DNA of 60,208 nt from Clostridia bacterium (GCA_017464565.1 JAFTZH010000042.1:1-60208); one strand, 5' to 3'; numbered from the stretch's first letter, positions 1 to 7,843 are shown. Translations and numbers: made by a program. Notes: generated by a model not told the origin, from the sequence alone.

Positions 1-9
1 TTGTTTTAT

Positions 10-217
10 GGGGGGAGTGCCTTTTTGCAAAAAGGCACTCCCCCCAAACCCCCCTCTTCAAAAAACTTTAAACGTTGGGTATGGTTTGGGATTTTTGTCT
101 TGCTTTCTGCGGAGAGCTTAAATTAAGTTTTCATCATACTCGGTAGGGGGAAGAGCTTGTTTGCGGGAGATAAAGACCAATCGTGTTCTTCATCTCCCGC
201 AACCCCTTACCCACATA
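10..217. repeat. Family A palindromic intergenic repeat, copy A1
   Basis: Positions 10-45 form a perfect loop-free palindrome with G6/C6 ends, variable arm AGTGCC/GGCACT and TTTTTGCAAAAA centre. It is followed by the family tail (CAAAAACTTTAAACGTTGGG at about 59-79), a TCATACTCGGTAGGGGG-like module near 132-150, and an accessory block at 174-217 (AGACCAATCGTGTTCTTCA...) shared with the copy at 28145-28343. The copy begins at the window edge, so its left neighbour gene is unknown. No coding region is seen in 1-284. Confidence 0.85.
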
Positions 218-236
218 AAACAAACACAAAAATTTC

Positions 237-270
237 AAGCGGAGAAACTTTTGAAAAAGTTTCTCCGCTT
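237..270 (-). terminator. Hairpin downstream of the CBM-like gene, probable terminator
   Basis: A 34 nt stem-loop with arms AAGCGGAGAAAC (237-248) and GTTTCTCCGCTT (259-270) lies 14 bp beyond the stop codon of the leftward gene at 285. The GGAGAAAC/GTTTCTCC arms are the same variant used in several family A repeats, so this may be the far hairpin of copy A1 acting as a terminator. On the minus strand it runs into CTTGAAATTTTTG, a weak U-tract. Confidence 0.5.
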
Positions 271-284
271 TTATCATCAATTAT

Positions 285-1265
285 TTATTTTCTTCTTTTT
301 TTAGAAACGACGGTACCGCACACGAGAGCAGTAACGGCAAGCGTTCCTACTCCGATAACCGAACCGCATCCGCTATCAGCCTCAGCTTCGGTTGCTGTGG
401 TAGTTGCGGCAGCCGTAGTTGCGGCAGTGGTAGTAGCTTTAGTCGTTGCGGCGGTAGTTTTTGCAGCGGTAGTAGTTGCCGCTGTCGTCGTTGACGTGAA
501 GTCAGCGGGCGCGCCCTTCAAGGTTACGAGCGGATAAAGTACAGAGTCACCGTCCTTAACGCCGTAAGTCAAGGAACCGAGGAAGGTAGTACCCGGGAAA
601 GAGGTTCCATCTGCGGCAAGAGAGCCGTCGGCAAGATAGAGCTGGAAGTTTATCAACAAGGAAAAATCGTTTTTAATGGTAGCGTCGGATCTGTAATACG
701 ACCACGGGAAAGTAAGCTCGTAAGTAGTAACGGTACCTTCGCGAGCAACTACTGCCGAACCGTTGCGGGCACTGTTTACGTTTGAAAGTCCGGTCTTTGC
801 GGAATTGGGCTTATTATAGGTCCAAGAATACGTTTTGTTATCGGCGGTAGACAAGCCCGTATTGGTACGCCAGCGCGCCGCCTGGTCATCGTTCTTAGCG
901 CAGATATCAATCTGGAGCGAATCTCCGTACCAGATGTCCTTGCTCACGTGAGGATTAGAGTGCGTAGCGTCGGTAACCTGCGCGCCTATGTAAAGATTAG
1001 TCGCGTCCCAGCGAACGTAATACTTTACGTTGGTAGGAAGAATCGCTGTATAGAGAGTGCTGGCGTAATAGAATTTAGTATCGGTGTAAGAAGCGTCTAT
1101 AAAGGGGGTTCCCCATTCAGCCTCGGTAATAACTCCGTCTATCGTGGGAGCCGTACCGATATATTGAGCTTCCAGTTGGTGTCTGTCCGCCGCGGAAACG
1201 GAAACTGCGGAAAACAACATAATAACGGTCATTGCGCAAACAAAGATTTTGAGTAACTTTTTCAC
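285..1265 (-). CDS. Secreted CBM9/DOMON-like surface protein with Thr/Ala linker and C-terminal anchor
   Basis: About 326 aa. The start is placed at the GTG at 1265 because AGGAGG stands just upstream; the reading frame continues 30 codons further but without a ribosome site. Order: signal peptide (KKLLKIFVCAMTVIMLFSAV, cleavage after SVSA), then a beta-rich domain beginning IGTAPTIDGVITEAEWG, the typical opening of type 9 carbohydrate-binding/DOMON-like modules, with WDATNLYIGAQVTD and GDSLQIDI as further family-like strands. A Thr/Ala-rich linker of about 45 residues follows, then SGCGS, a hydrophobic helix and KKRRK. Seen: export signal, linker and tail anchor. Family knowledge: such modules bind sugars or haem at the cell surface. 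Inference: a cell-surface glycan-binding protein. No catalytic domain is present. The gene stands alone with its own promoter at 1324-1352. Confidence 0.7.
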   Translation of the reverse strand: MKKLLKIFVCAMTVIMLFSAVSVSAADRHQLEAQYIGTAPTIDGVITEAEWGTPFIDASYTDTKFYYASTLYTAILPTNVKYYVRWDATNLYIGAQVTDATHSNPHVSKDIWYGDSLQIDICAKNDDQAARWRTNTGLSTADNKTYSWTYNKPNSAKTGLSNVNSARNGSAVVAREGTVTTYELTFPWSYYRSDATIKNDFSLLINFQLYLADGSLAADGTSFPGTTFLGSLTYGVKDGDSVLYPLVTLKGAPADFTSTTTAATTTAAKTTAATTKATTTAATTAAATTTATEAEADSGCGSVIGVGTLAVTALVCGTVVSKKRRK

Positions 1266-1290
1266 AAATTTTCCTCCTTTATATGTATGC

Positions 1291-1307
1291 GATATATAAA
1301 ATATATC
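1291..1307. promoter_or_regulatory. 17 bp perfect dyad in the leader of the CBM-like gene
   Basis: GATATATAAAATATATC is a perfect inverted repeat (7 bp arms, AAA centre) lying between the -10 at 1324-1329 and the ribosome site at about 1272-1278. It could be an operator, or it may be chance in an AT-rich leader. Confidence 0.3.
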
Positions 1308-1323
1308 ACATTGATTTACATTA

Positions 1324-1352
1324 ATCATAACATATCGCAAAAAAATTGTCAA
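1324..1352 (-). promoter_or_regulatory. Sigma-A promoter for the CBM-like gene
   Basis: On the minus strand a perfect -35 TTGACA (1352-1347), a 17 bp spacer and TATGAT (1329-1324) precede the gene, giving a leader of roughly 50 nt. Confidence 0.75.
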
Positions 1353-1397
1353 CACTTTGTTATAAATTCATAAAAATCTTCTGCTTTTATTCAAAAA

Positions 1398-1868
1398 TCA
1401 GCACTCACCGCCGATAATCATAAAGACTAATTTTCCCTTAACGCTTACCCTTGCCTCCTGTACAAGCTCCGCAAACTCGGTATCGCGCAGAATGACCTTA
1501 AGTATATCCGTCCTCGCAAAGCACATCTCCGCTATAAGGTCGGTATCAGAGCGCGAACGGCATTTGAATACCGCCGCCTCGTAAGGCTCGGCAAAAGATG
1601 AAATATATATAGCGTATTCCTCTATAAGCGGGAAAAGCTCTCCGTACGCCCGCTCGCCGTAAAGCGTATTTATAGTGTCCTCGGATAAATATTTATCGCT
1701 CCCCTCCTCAGCTCCCGACAAATACGTTTGCCCCGCAGGCAGCTTCATCTCAGCGCATATACCGTAAAGAGCCTCCTCACAGCTTTTGCTTCCCCCGGAG
1801 CAAGCCGAAGCAAAAAGCAACGCCAAAACCATCTGTATACAAAAAAACAACCGTATAAATTTTTTCAT
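1398..1868 (-). CDS. DUF4358-like lipoprotein
   Basis: 156 aa. The start is the ATG at 1868, with GGAGGTG directly upstream; an upstream in-frame TTG has no ribosome site. N-terminus MKKFIRLFFCIQMVLALLFA ends in the lipobox ASAC, so the mature protein should be diacylated at Cys and held on the outer face of the membrane. The rest matches my recollection of the DUF4358 family of clostridial lipoproteins, with EEYAIYISSFAEPYEAAVFK followed by SRSDTDLIAEMCFARTD. Function is unknown. The gene is monocistronic by position. Its upstream region is the family A repeat A2, 50 bp from the start, so its promoter must lie in the short AT-rich gap or inside the repeat. Confidence 0.7.
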   Translation of the reverse strand: MKKFIRLFFCIQMVLALLFASACSGGSKSCEEALYGICAEMKLPAGQTYLSGAEEGSDKYLSEDTINTLYGERAYGELFPLIEEYAIYISSFAEPYEAAVFKCRSRSDTDLIAEMCFARTDILKVILRDTEFAELVQEARVSVKGKLVFMIIGGEC

Positions 1869-1918
1869 AAACACCTCCAATATAATTTATGAAAAAATCG
1901 AATTAATATTATTTTTTA

Positions 1919-2201
1919 GGGGAGAAACTTTTTATAAAAAGTTTCTCCCCCAACCCCTTTTCAAAAACTTTTAAACGTTGGGTATGATTTAAGATTTTGT
2001 TTTTCTCTCTACGGAAATTTAACATAGGCTTTCATTATACTCGGTAGGGGGAGGAGCAAGCCCCTCCCCCTACCGAGTATGGCGAAAATACGAAATAATC
2101 TCTCCGTAGGAAGCAAGACAAAATTTCAAAAACATACCCAAAATATTTAAGTTTTTGAAGAGGGGGTTTGGGGGAGGGACTTTTGCAAAAGTCCCTCCCC
2201 C
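1919..2201. repeat. Family A repeat, complete two-ended copy A2
   Basis: This is the clearest full-length copy. The left palindrome (1919-1950, arm GAGAAAC/GTTTCTC) and right palindrome (2170-2201, arm GAGGGAC/GTCCCTC) face each other. Inside, two inverted copies of the tail (AAACGTTGGGTATG...CTCTCTACGG and its reverse) flank a central 44 nt stem-loop, arms ATACTCGGTAGGGGGAGG (2037-2054) and its exact complement (2063-2080). The whole 283 bp can fold on itself. It lies between the 5' end of the DUF4358-like gene and 19 bp past the hslO stop. Confidence 0.9.
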
Positions 2202-2220
2202 ACATATCTCTCCAAAAAAC

Positions 2221-3114
2221 TCAAAGCTTCTCCGCGTCGGAGCGGTCGAAAAATTCCTTCTTACCGCAGAAGCGGCAAACGACCTCCAGCTTTTCCTCTT
2301 TACCCTCGGCAAGCTGCTCGTCGAGCATTTGATTGACCTTGTCCTTGCCTATCGAGGCAAGGGCTTTTCTGACCCTCTCCCTGCTGCAATCGCACCTATA
2401 TTCGACCTCAAGCTCGTCGAAAACGTCGTACTCTATACCGTTCATAACGTACTCGGCAATCTCGGCGTTCGTCTTTCCCGAATCGAAAAGCCTTGACACG
2501 TTTGAAAGCAAGGACGCGTTCTTCTCTATCTTGTCCACCGTACCCTCGTCGGCAAAGGGAAGAAGCTGAATAAGCACTCCGCCTGCCGCGCGGCAGGTAT
2601 AATCGGTGTCAACCAGCACTCCGAGAGCGCAAACCGTTGGTATCTGCTCGCTTTTTGCGTAATACGCCGCGATATCTTCGGCTATCTCTCCGCTCTCAAG
2701 AGGTATCGAACCCGTGTACGGCTCGTCCCCTCCCGTATCTCTGATGATAGTCAAAAGTCCCGCGCCGACCGCTCCGCCCACGTCAAGCTTTCCATTGCTC
2801 TTCTTAGGAATATCCACGAGCGGATTTTGAATATACCCCTTCACGTTTCCGTAGTAATCTCCTACCGCAAGCACGCGGCCCGCGGGACCGTCGCCGCCGA
2901 GAGATACCGTTATCGCGTCGGTCTTCTCTCCGAGCATACACCCCATTATCGAGGTCGCCGTGAGAAGCCGTCCGAGCGTCGCGGCCGCCGTCGGAGAGGT
3001 CTTATGGTATCTCACCGCCGTATTTACTATCTCCGTCGAATTTATAACGTGTATCCTCGCGCTGCCGTCCCTCGTCATAGCACGGAGTATTGAAGAAGCT
3101 TTTTTCTCTGACAT
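2221..3114 (-). CDS. hslO: Hsp33 redox-regulated chaperonin
   Basis: 297 aa, the normal length for Hsp33. It is a cytoplasmic holdase that is inactive when its C-terminal zinc centre is reduced and activated by disulfide formation under oxidative and heat stress. The four switch cysteines are visible as CDC (241, 243) and CRFC (280, 283). The N-terminal [20 protein letters not shown] start and the [19 protein letters not shown] stretch are typical. AGAGGAAAAG precedes the ATG at 3114. It is followed 29 bp upstream by the end of a methyltransferase gene in the same direction, so the two may be cotranscribed. Confidence 0.95.
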   Translation of the reverse strand: MSEKKASSILRAMTRDGSARIHVINSTEIVNTAVRYHKTSPTAAATLGRLLTATSIMGCMLGEKTDAITVSLGGDGPAGRVLAVGDYYGNVKGYIQNPLVDIPKKSNGKLDVGGAVGAGLLTIIRDTGGDEPYTGSIPLESGEIAEDIAAYYAKSEQIPTVCALGVLVDTDYTCRAAGGVLIQLLPFADEGTVDKIEKNASLLSNVSRLFDSGKTNAEIAEYVMNGIEYDVFDELEVEYRCDCSRERVRKALASIGKDKVNQMLDEQLAEGKEEKLEVVCRFCGKKEFFDRSDAEKL

Positions 3115-3143
3115 TTTCTTTTCCTCTTAAAAATTTTAAAATT

Positions 3144-3908
3144 TTATTTTTTCGCGCGGGCGGCGATATACCACCGCTCGCAATCCTCGCCGGGCGCGGA
3201 AAACTCAAAGTCTCCGAAACAACCGAGAAACTCGAAACCGCTCTTTTCCAAAAGAGACTTTACCGTGTCAAGCCCATAGCATCTCTCTCTTTGATGCTCG
3301 TCCGAACGGATATAACGCCCGTCCTCTTCCTCAAATAAGGTGAGGTAAAAATCGCATATACCGCTCACCTTGTCGTATTGATTCTGCCAAGCGCAGAATA
3401 CCGCCTGCGGTTCTTCTCCCCCATATTCTATTTCGTCCTCAAGAACGTACGCGTTGTCGGAATATATATTCTCGAATTTGTACGGAGTATTCATATCGAA
3501 CAAAAACAATCCGTCGGGGTCGAGATAGTTGTGAACGCAGCCGAAGCACTGCGAGATATCCTTTTCGGAAAGCAGATAATTGAGGCTGTCAAGACAGCAA
3601 AGCACAGCGCCGACCGTCCCGTACAGCTCAAAGCTTCTCATATCCTGAAGCAGATACAATATTCCTTTTCCCTCGCTCCGCAGATACGCCTCCGACAGCA
3701 TATCCTCGCTTACGTCAACGCCTATCATATCGTAGCCTCTGTCGGCAAGAGCCGTCGTCATACTTCCCGTCCCGCACGCGAGATCAAGCACGAGCGACGG
3801 TTTCTCGGCAAGATATTTTTCAAAGCATTTCTCAACGAAATCCGCCCAAACGCCGTAATCTATATCCTTATTCAATTTATCGTAAACGCGCGCTATTGCA
3901 TCGTACAT
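3144..3908 (-). CDS. Class I SAM-dependent methyltransferase
   Basis: 254 aa. The SAM-binding motif I is VLDLACGTGSM (about residues 40-50), followed by acidic motif GVDVSEDML and motif IV CCLDSLNYL. The opening MYDAIARVYDKLNKDIDYGV is typical of the YqeM-like clostridial methyltransferases of unknown substrate. Start supported by AAAGGAGATATTT. It lies upstream of hslO in the same direction. Substrate cannot be told from the sequence. Confidence 0.85.
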   Translation of the reverse strand: MYDAIARVYDKLNKDIDYGVWADFVEKCFEKYLAEKPSLVLDLACGTGSMTTALADRGYDMIGVDVSEDMLSEAYLRSEGKGILYLLQDMRSFELYGTVGAVLCCLDSLNYLLSEKDISQCFGCVHNYLDPDGLFLFDMNTPYKFENIYSDNAYVLEDEIEYGGEEPQAVFCAWQNQYDKVSGICDFYLTLFEEEDGRYIRSDEHQRERCYGLDTVKSLLEKSGFEFLGCFGDFEFSAPGEDCERWYIAARAKK

Positions 3909-3930
3909 AAATATCTCCTTTGCGGTGTGC

Positions 3931-3965
3931 GGTGAAAATCTTCTTTTAAGAAGTTTTTCTTCACC
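3931..3965 (-). terminator. Hairpin between methyltransferase and upstream membrane-protein gene
   Basis: GGTGAA...TTCACC with inner CTTCTT/AAGAAG arms forms an interrupted stem-loop in the 69 bp gap. It may terminate the murC-ORF transcript. The inner CTTCTT-AAGAAG resembles the hairpin of family B repeats, so a decayed repeat is possible. Confidence 0.4.
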
Positions 3966-3977
3966 TGAAATATAAGT

Positions 3978-4316
3978 TTATCCTTTTTTCAGCTTATGAG
4001 CTTTTACGAAAAGGAATATGATGAAAAGCGCCGAAACGCCGACACAAACCCAAGAGCTGTAAACGAGCACGGTAAAAAGAACGTGCGGAAGCGCGCACGC
4101 GAGAACCGACAGGGCGCATATTACGCTCGTTTTAGGCGTAAGCTTTTTCCCTATGATAAAATACAGAGCGTGGCACCAGCTCGCTACCGTAGGAACGTTA
4201 AAAGCGTGAACGTACGGAAACCAGGACCAATCCCAATCGTACGTCATAAATTCCAGCGCGGAGTAAGCAAGCACGAACACCGCCGCGCTTATCCAAAATT
4301 CTTTTTTCTTTAACAT
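3978..4316 (-). CDS. Small membrane protein, unknown
   Basis: 112 aa, strongly hydrophobic with about four membrane segments (FWISAAVFVLAYSALEF, a short central helix around VASWCHALYFIIGK, SVICALSVLACALPHVLF and WVCVGVSALFIIFLFV). Trp-rich loop YDWDWSWFPYVHAF. The C-terminus is KAHKLKKG. I do not recognise a family. AGGAGACC stands before the ATG, and the gene starts 8 bp after the murC stop, so it is very probably cotranscribed with murC. That placement suggests an envelope role but does not prove one. Confidence 0.75.
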   Translation of the reverse strand: MLKKKEFWISAAVFVLAYSALEFMTYDWDWSWFPYVHAFNVPTVASWCHALYFIIGKKLTPKTSVICALSVLACALPHVLFTVLVYSSWVCVGVSALFIIFLFVKAHKLKKG

Positions 4317-4324
4317 ATGGTCTC

Positions 4325-5716
4325 CTATATCATATCGAATATTTTATAGATATCTCCCGCACCCATAACTACGACCGTGTCTCCCGCCGACATCTCCCTG
4401 CGGAGTACTTCGGCGGTCTGCGTAAGGGTTCCGCAGTATACCGCCTTCCCGCCTATCGCCTCGGCAAGCATAGCCGAGCTTACGGTGCCGTCGTCGGTTT
4501 CCCTCGCCGCGTATATATCGGAAAGCAAAACCTTGTCCGCTGCCTCAAAGGCAGCCGCAAATTCTCCGAAAAGCTCTTTTGTTCTCGAATACGTATGAGG
4601 CTGAAAAACACAGATTAGCCGCTTTTCGGCAAGCCCTTCCGCGCCGTTCAGCGTGGTACGCACCTCGGTAGGATGATGACCGTAATCGTCGTAAAGCTCC
4701 GCTCCGCAAAAGCTACCCTTGTATTCCATTCGTCTTTTTGCTCCTCGGAAAGCCGACAATCCCTTTGATATCGCCTCGGCGGATATTCCGCAGAGATCTG
4801 CCGCCGCCGCACAGGCGAGAGCGTTATATACGTTGTGATATCCCGTTACCGAAAGCTGTATTCGGCAAAGAAAAACTCCGTTTTTTTCTACGTCGAAGCT
4901 ATATCTTCCCTTACCGCAGACGATATTCGCCGCTCTGAAGTTACAATTCTCGGTCTCTATACCGAAGGTAACGAGCGTTCCCGAATAGTTTGCGAGCGCC
5001 TTGCTTACCTCAGCGTCGTCGGCGTTCGCGACGGCGTAGCCGTCCTCTCCCGTTATCGACACGTAATCGTAAAAGGATTTTCGTATCTGCTCCATACTGT
5101 GAAAATAATCGACGTGATCCATCTCGACGTTCAGCACGACCGCCACGGTCGGATTGAAATCGAGAAACGAGTCCATATACTCACACGCCTCAAAAATAAA
5201 ATCCTCTCCGTCCCCGATGGTATACGCTCCGCCCATAATATCAAGCTCGGCGCCCGACAGCACGGTGGGAGATGCCTCCGCGCCTATAAACACCGATGCG
5301 CACATTGAGGTGCAGGTGCTTTTCCCGTGCATTCCCGACACGCCTATTCTCCTGCGGTAGCCGGTCATTACGTATCCGAGAAAATCGGCGCGCGATATGC
5401 AGGGAATTCCTAACCTCTGCGCCTCGACGTACTCGGGGTTATCCGCCGATATCGCCACGGTATACACTACCGCGCCGTATCCGTGTACGTTCTCTTTTTC
5501 GTGAGAGTAATTAATACGTATACCCGAGTTCTCAAGTCTCTCGGTTAGAGCGGTTCTCACCCTGTCAGAGCCACCGGTAATAAATCCTCTTTTTCGCGAG
5601 ATATGCGCGAGAGAGGACATATTTATACCGCCTATGCCGATGAAATATATACTCTTGCAATTCTTTAATATTTTTGATATTTCTTCTGCGCCGAAGTGCG
5701 TATTTGGAATAGACAT
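4325..5716 (-). CDS. murC: UDP-N-acetylmuramate--L-alanine ligase
   Basis: 463 aa, the usual length. This cytoplasmic ATP-dependent ligase adds L-Ala to UDP-MurNAc, the first peptide step of peptidoglycan. The N-terminal Rossmann domain has YFIGIGGINMSSLA; the ATP loop GMHGKST is at 128-134 (canonical form is GTHGKTT, so Thr to Met and Thr to Ser are conservative variants); EACEYMDSFL and LNVEMDHVDYF follow; the C-terminal domain has DDYGHHPTEV and [15 protein letters not shown] sits 27 nt before the ATG with a small hairpin between them, so initiation may depend on that fold. Followed closely by a small membrane-protein gene. Confidence 0.95.
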   Translation of the reverse strand: MSIPNTHFGAEEISKILKNCKSIYFIGIGGINMSSLAHISRKRGFITGGSDRVRTALTERLENSGIRINYSHEKENVHGYGAVVYTVAISADNPEYVEAQRLGIPCISRADFLGYVMTGYRRRIGVSGMHGKSTCTSMCASVFIGAEASPTVLSGAELDIMGGAYTIGDGEDFIFEACEYMDSFLDFNPTVAVVLNVEMDHVDYFHSMEQIRKSFYDYVSITGEDGYAVANADDAEVSKALANYSGTLVTFGIETENCNFRAANIVCGKGRYSFDVEKNGVFLCRIQLSVTGYHNVYNALACAAAADLCGISAEAISKGLSAFRGAKRRMEYKGSFCGAELYDDYGHHPTEVRTTLNGAEGLAEKRLICVFQPHTYSRTKELFGEFAAAFEAADKVLLSDIYAARETDDGTVSSAMLAEAIGGKAVYCGTLTQTAEVLRREMSAGDTVVVMGAGDIYKIFDMI

Positions 5717-5725
5717 AAGATAAAG

Positions 5726-5747
5726 CTGCCCTGCGGCAGATACCTCC
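5726..5747 (-). promoter_or_regulatory. Hairpin separating the murC ribosome site from its start codon
   Basis: On the minus strand GGAGG (5747-5743) is followed by a stem CTGCC/GGCAG (5739-5726) and then, 9 nt later, the murC ATG at 5716. Folding would shorten the unusual 26 nt gap between ribosome site and start to about 12 nt. No closer ribosome site is visible. Confidence 0.35.
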
Positions 5748-5866
5748 GTTCAAAATTAAAATCTGCGTAAAAAGCCGATATACACAGGTAGATAATCTTT
5801 TATTTACATTCTATTTTTAATTTGCGAAATTATTTCAAACTTGTTCACATAAAAATTTCAAAATGA

Positions 5867-5897
5867 TTGAATAACCTTCAAATTTAGCTTGTATAAT
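5867..5897 (+). promoter_or_regulatory. Candidate promoter for spoVG
   Basis: TTGAAT (5867-5872) and TATAAT (5892-5897) are separated by 19 bp, slightly long for sigma-A. In Bacillus spoVG is read by sigma-H; a convincing sigma-H match was not found here. Confidence 0.45.
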
Positions 5898-5974
5898 ATA
5901 TTCAGATAGAATATTCGGAAAAAATTCTGACAATATTATACTATCACATTTTTTCAACAACGGAGGAATGAAAA

Positions 5975-6265
5975 ATGCAAATTACAGACGTTAAAGTTAG
6001 AAAACTTTTTGATGAAGGACCTATGAAAGCTATCGTGTCGGTTACGTTCGACGGTCAGCTTGCTGTTCACGATATAAAGGTGATAAACGCAAGAGACAAA
6101 TTTTTTATCGTAATGCCCAGCAGAAAAAATCCCGATGATACTTACCGCGATATAGTTCATCCTATAAACGCCCAGTTCCGAGGAACGCTTGAGGAAGCGG
6201 TAATAGAGGCGTATAGGGAAGCTCTTGAAGCGGCGGCTCTTGAGGAACAGCCCGAAACGGTATAA
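5975..6265 (+). CDS. spoVG: Septation/sporulation regulator SpoVG
   Basis: 96 aa, the family length. SpoVG is a small DNA- and RNA-binding regulator tied to asymmetric septation, virulence and cell-wall control. The opening MQITDVKVRKLFDEGPMKAI and the core VTFDGQLAVHDIKVI...FIVMPSRK are diagnostic, with INAQFRGTLEEAV at the end. CGGAGG lies 8 nt before the ATG. It is divergent from murC across a 258 bp gap and ends in a strong terminator at 6331-6357, so it is monocistronic. Confidence 0.96.
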   Translation: MQITDVKVRKLFDEGPMKAIVSVTFDGQLAVHDIKVINARDKFFIVMPSRKNPDDTYRDIVHPINAQFRGTLEEAVIEAYREALEAAALEEQPETV

Positions 6266-6301
6266 GAGTTAAGCTCTTAACTGAAAATTATTGAATATTA
6301 T

Positions 6302-6357
6302 GAGCGGTTCGGGTTTTCGGACCGCTCAAAGCCTTGCCTTCGCGCAAGGCTTTTTTG
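6302..6357 (+). terminator. Double hairpin and rho-independent terminator after spoVG
   Basis: A first stem GAGCGGT/ACCGCTC (6302-6327) is followed by GCCTTGC/GCAAGGC (6331-6350) and a run of six T. The second is a canonical intrinsic terminator. The phosphodiesterase gene ends at 6362 from the other side. Confidence 0.85.
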
Positions 6358-6361
6358 TTTT

Positions 6362-6880
6362 CTATATTTCTCCGTGAGAGGTAAGTATATCCTTGCTTCT
6401 TATCGTAATAAGCCCGAACGAATATCCGCCGTTTCTCGGAGAGCCTATGCTCCCCGGATTGAATACCCTAAGAGGCTTGACAAGCCTTACGTCTCCTATC
6501 TCCGTCCCCTCGGGCAAATATACGTCCCGTCTTATATGCGTGTGTCCGTAAAGCAGTAAATCGGCGCCCTTTTCAGCCGCGCGGGCTATCGCCCTCTCAA
6601 GAGAGGATTTAACGCCGTAATTATGTCCGTGAAGCATCAATATATTATATTCGCCAAACGAGAGAATACGTTCCGCAGGAACGTCCGAAAACGAAAAAAC
6701 GCCCCCCGCGTCGCAGTTTCCCCGCACGCATATAGGTACTTTTCCGTCAAACCCGACCCTTTGCACGTCGTTCAGTCCGTCTCCGAGAAAAAGAATCTCG
6801 GCCGCCTGTCTGTTTCTTTCGTAAGCACGAAGTATATTGTCCGCTCTTCCGTGTGAATCGGAAAGTATGAGTAACGTCAT
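6362..6880 (-). CDS. YfcE/MJ0936-type metallophosphodiesterase
   Basis: 172 aa. The calcineurin-like metal site is complete: LILSDSHG (Asp/His), FLGDGLND, VRGNCD, LMLHGH and YGHTH, with NPGSIGSPR closing the fold. YfcE enzymes hydrolyse small phosphodiesters in vitro; the physiological substrate is not known. The gene starts 9 bp after the lipid-kinase gene in the same direction, so the pair is an operon. The ribosome site is weak (AAGAG). Confidence 0.9.
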   Translation of the reverse strand: MTLLILSDSHGRADNILRAYERNRQAAEILFLGDGLNDVQRVGFDGKVPICVRGNCDAGGVFSFSDVPAERILSFGEYNILMLHGHNYGVKSSLERAIARAAEKGADLLLYGHTHIRRDVYLPEGTEIGDVRLVKPLRVFNPGSIGSPRNGGYSFGLITIRSKDILTSHGEI

Positions 6881-6889
6881 TTTTCTCTT

Positions 6890-7843
6890 TTAAACCGAAG
6901 CTTCCCCGGTATTACAGCGTTTTACCGAAAGAGCCGCGCCTGCGGGAACGATGAAATTCAGCGCGCGGGCAATACTTTCTATACATATTTCCTTGAAATT
7001 AGTTATCTCGCCGTCAACGCTCACTCCCTGCTCGGAGGCAAATTTTAATATTATCCTTCCGCACTTGGTGCTGCTGAGAACGTCCTTGTTCTTTTCGGTA
7101 ATATGCGTTCCCTTTTTATAGCTTCCGATAAGAGTGATAAATTTCGTTCTCGATATATCGTTGATAAAAAGCGCGTCTATCTTGCCGTCAGAAAGCTCGG
7201 CAAACGGGTTTGAATGGAAACCGCCTCCGCAAAAGCTTCCGTTGGCAAAGGTAGTGAGAAGATATTTCTTTACGACAGATTTCTCTCCGTCGCGCGATAT
7301 TTCCGCCTTTACACCGGGCTTTTTTATAAGCGTGCTGACCACTCCCGCCGCATACGCGAGCTTGGATGAAATAAGCGGATTTTTCTTAAGCTTTGCCGTC
7401 TTTTTTACAACCTCGCAGTCAAAGCCTATATTTATCATATTTACGGCGTATTTCTCGTTGCATTTAAGCACGTCTATATCCATCGTCTCTCCGTCAAGCT
7501 GTGCGCCGATATCGAAAAACGCCTCGGCAGAGCCGAAATTTCTGACGAAATCGTTTCCCGTTCCGATAGGTACGACTCCGACCGACGCGCCGTCAGCTCC
7601 GACGGCTCCGTTTACCACCTCACAGAGAGTTCCGTCCCCTCCGCACGCGTAAAATCTTGCGGGAAGAGTCTCGGGCCGCGAGCAAACGCTCTTAACGAAG
7701 TCGGTAGCGTCTCCCACTCTGAGAGTATTGTATATCTCGTATTCAACTCCTCGGCTCTCGCACGCGTCCCGTATCTTTTCGTCAAACTCCTTGGCTCTGT
7801 CGCCCTTGCCCGCTTTGGAATTGATTATAAAATAATGCTTCAT
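6890..7843 (-). CDS. Diacylglycerol/lipid kinase family protein (DgkB/YegS-like)
   Basis: 317 aa. The catalytic-domain signature GGDGTLCEVVNG is near residue 70 and PIGTGNDFVRNFG near 100, both typical of DAGK_cat enzymes, with C-terminal SDGKIDALFI and VSVDGE motifs. Members phosphorylate diacylglycerol or related lipids on the inner membrane face and recycle lipid from envelope synthesis. The start at 7843 has GGAGACGG upstream at long spacing. It precedes the metallophosphodiesterase gene. The exact lipid cannot be told. Confidence 0.88.
   Translation of the reverse strand: MKHYFIINSKAGKGDRAKEFDEKIRDACESRGVEYEIYNTLRVGDATDFVKSVCSRPETLPARFYACGGDGTLCEVVNGAVGADGASVGVVPIGTGNDFVRNFGSAEAFFDIGAQLDGETMDIDVLKCNEKYAVNMINIGFDCEVVKKTAKLKKNPLISSKLAYAAGVVSTLIKKPGVKAEISRDGEKSVVKKYLLTTFANGSFCGGGFHSNPFAELSDGKIDALFINDISRTKFITLIGSYKKGTHITEKNKDVLSSTKCGRIILKFASEQGVSVDGEITNFKEICIESIARALNFIVPAGAALSVKRCNTGEASV

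Noticed and set aside
157..537. 126-codon plus-strand frame rich in Val and Ala
   Set aside because: It is the antisense of the Thr/Ala linker of the surface protein and partly repeat A1; no ribosome site.
2070..2312. Small frames inside and beside repeat A2 (also 9451-9675 and 28029-28223)
   Set aside because: They run through the palindromes and tails and differ between copies; no conserved product.
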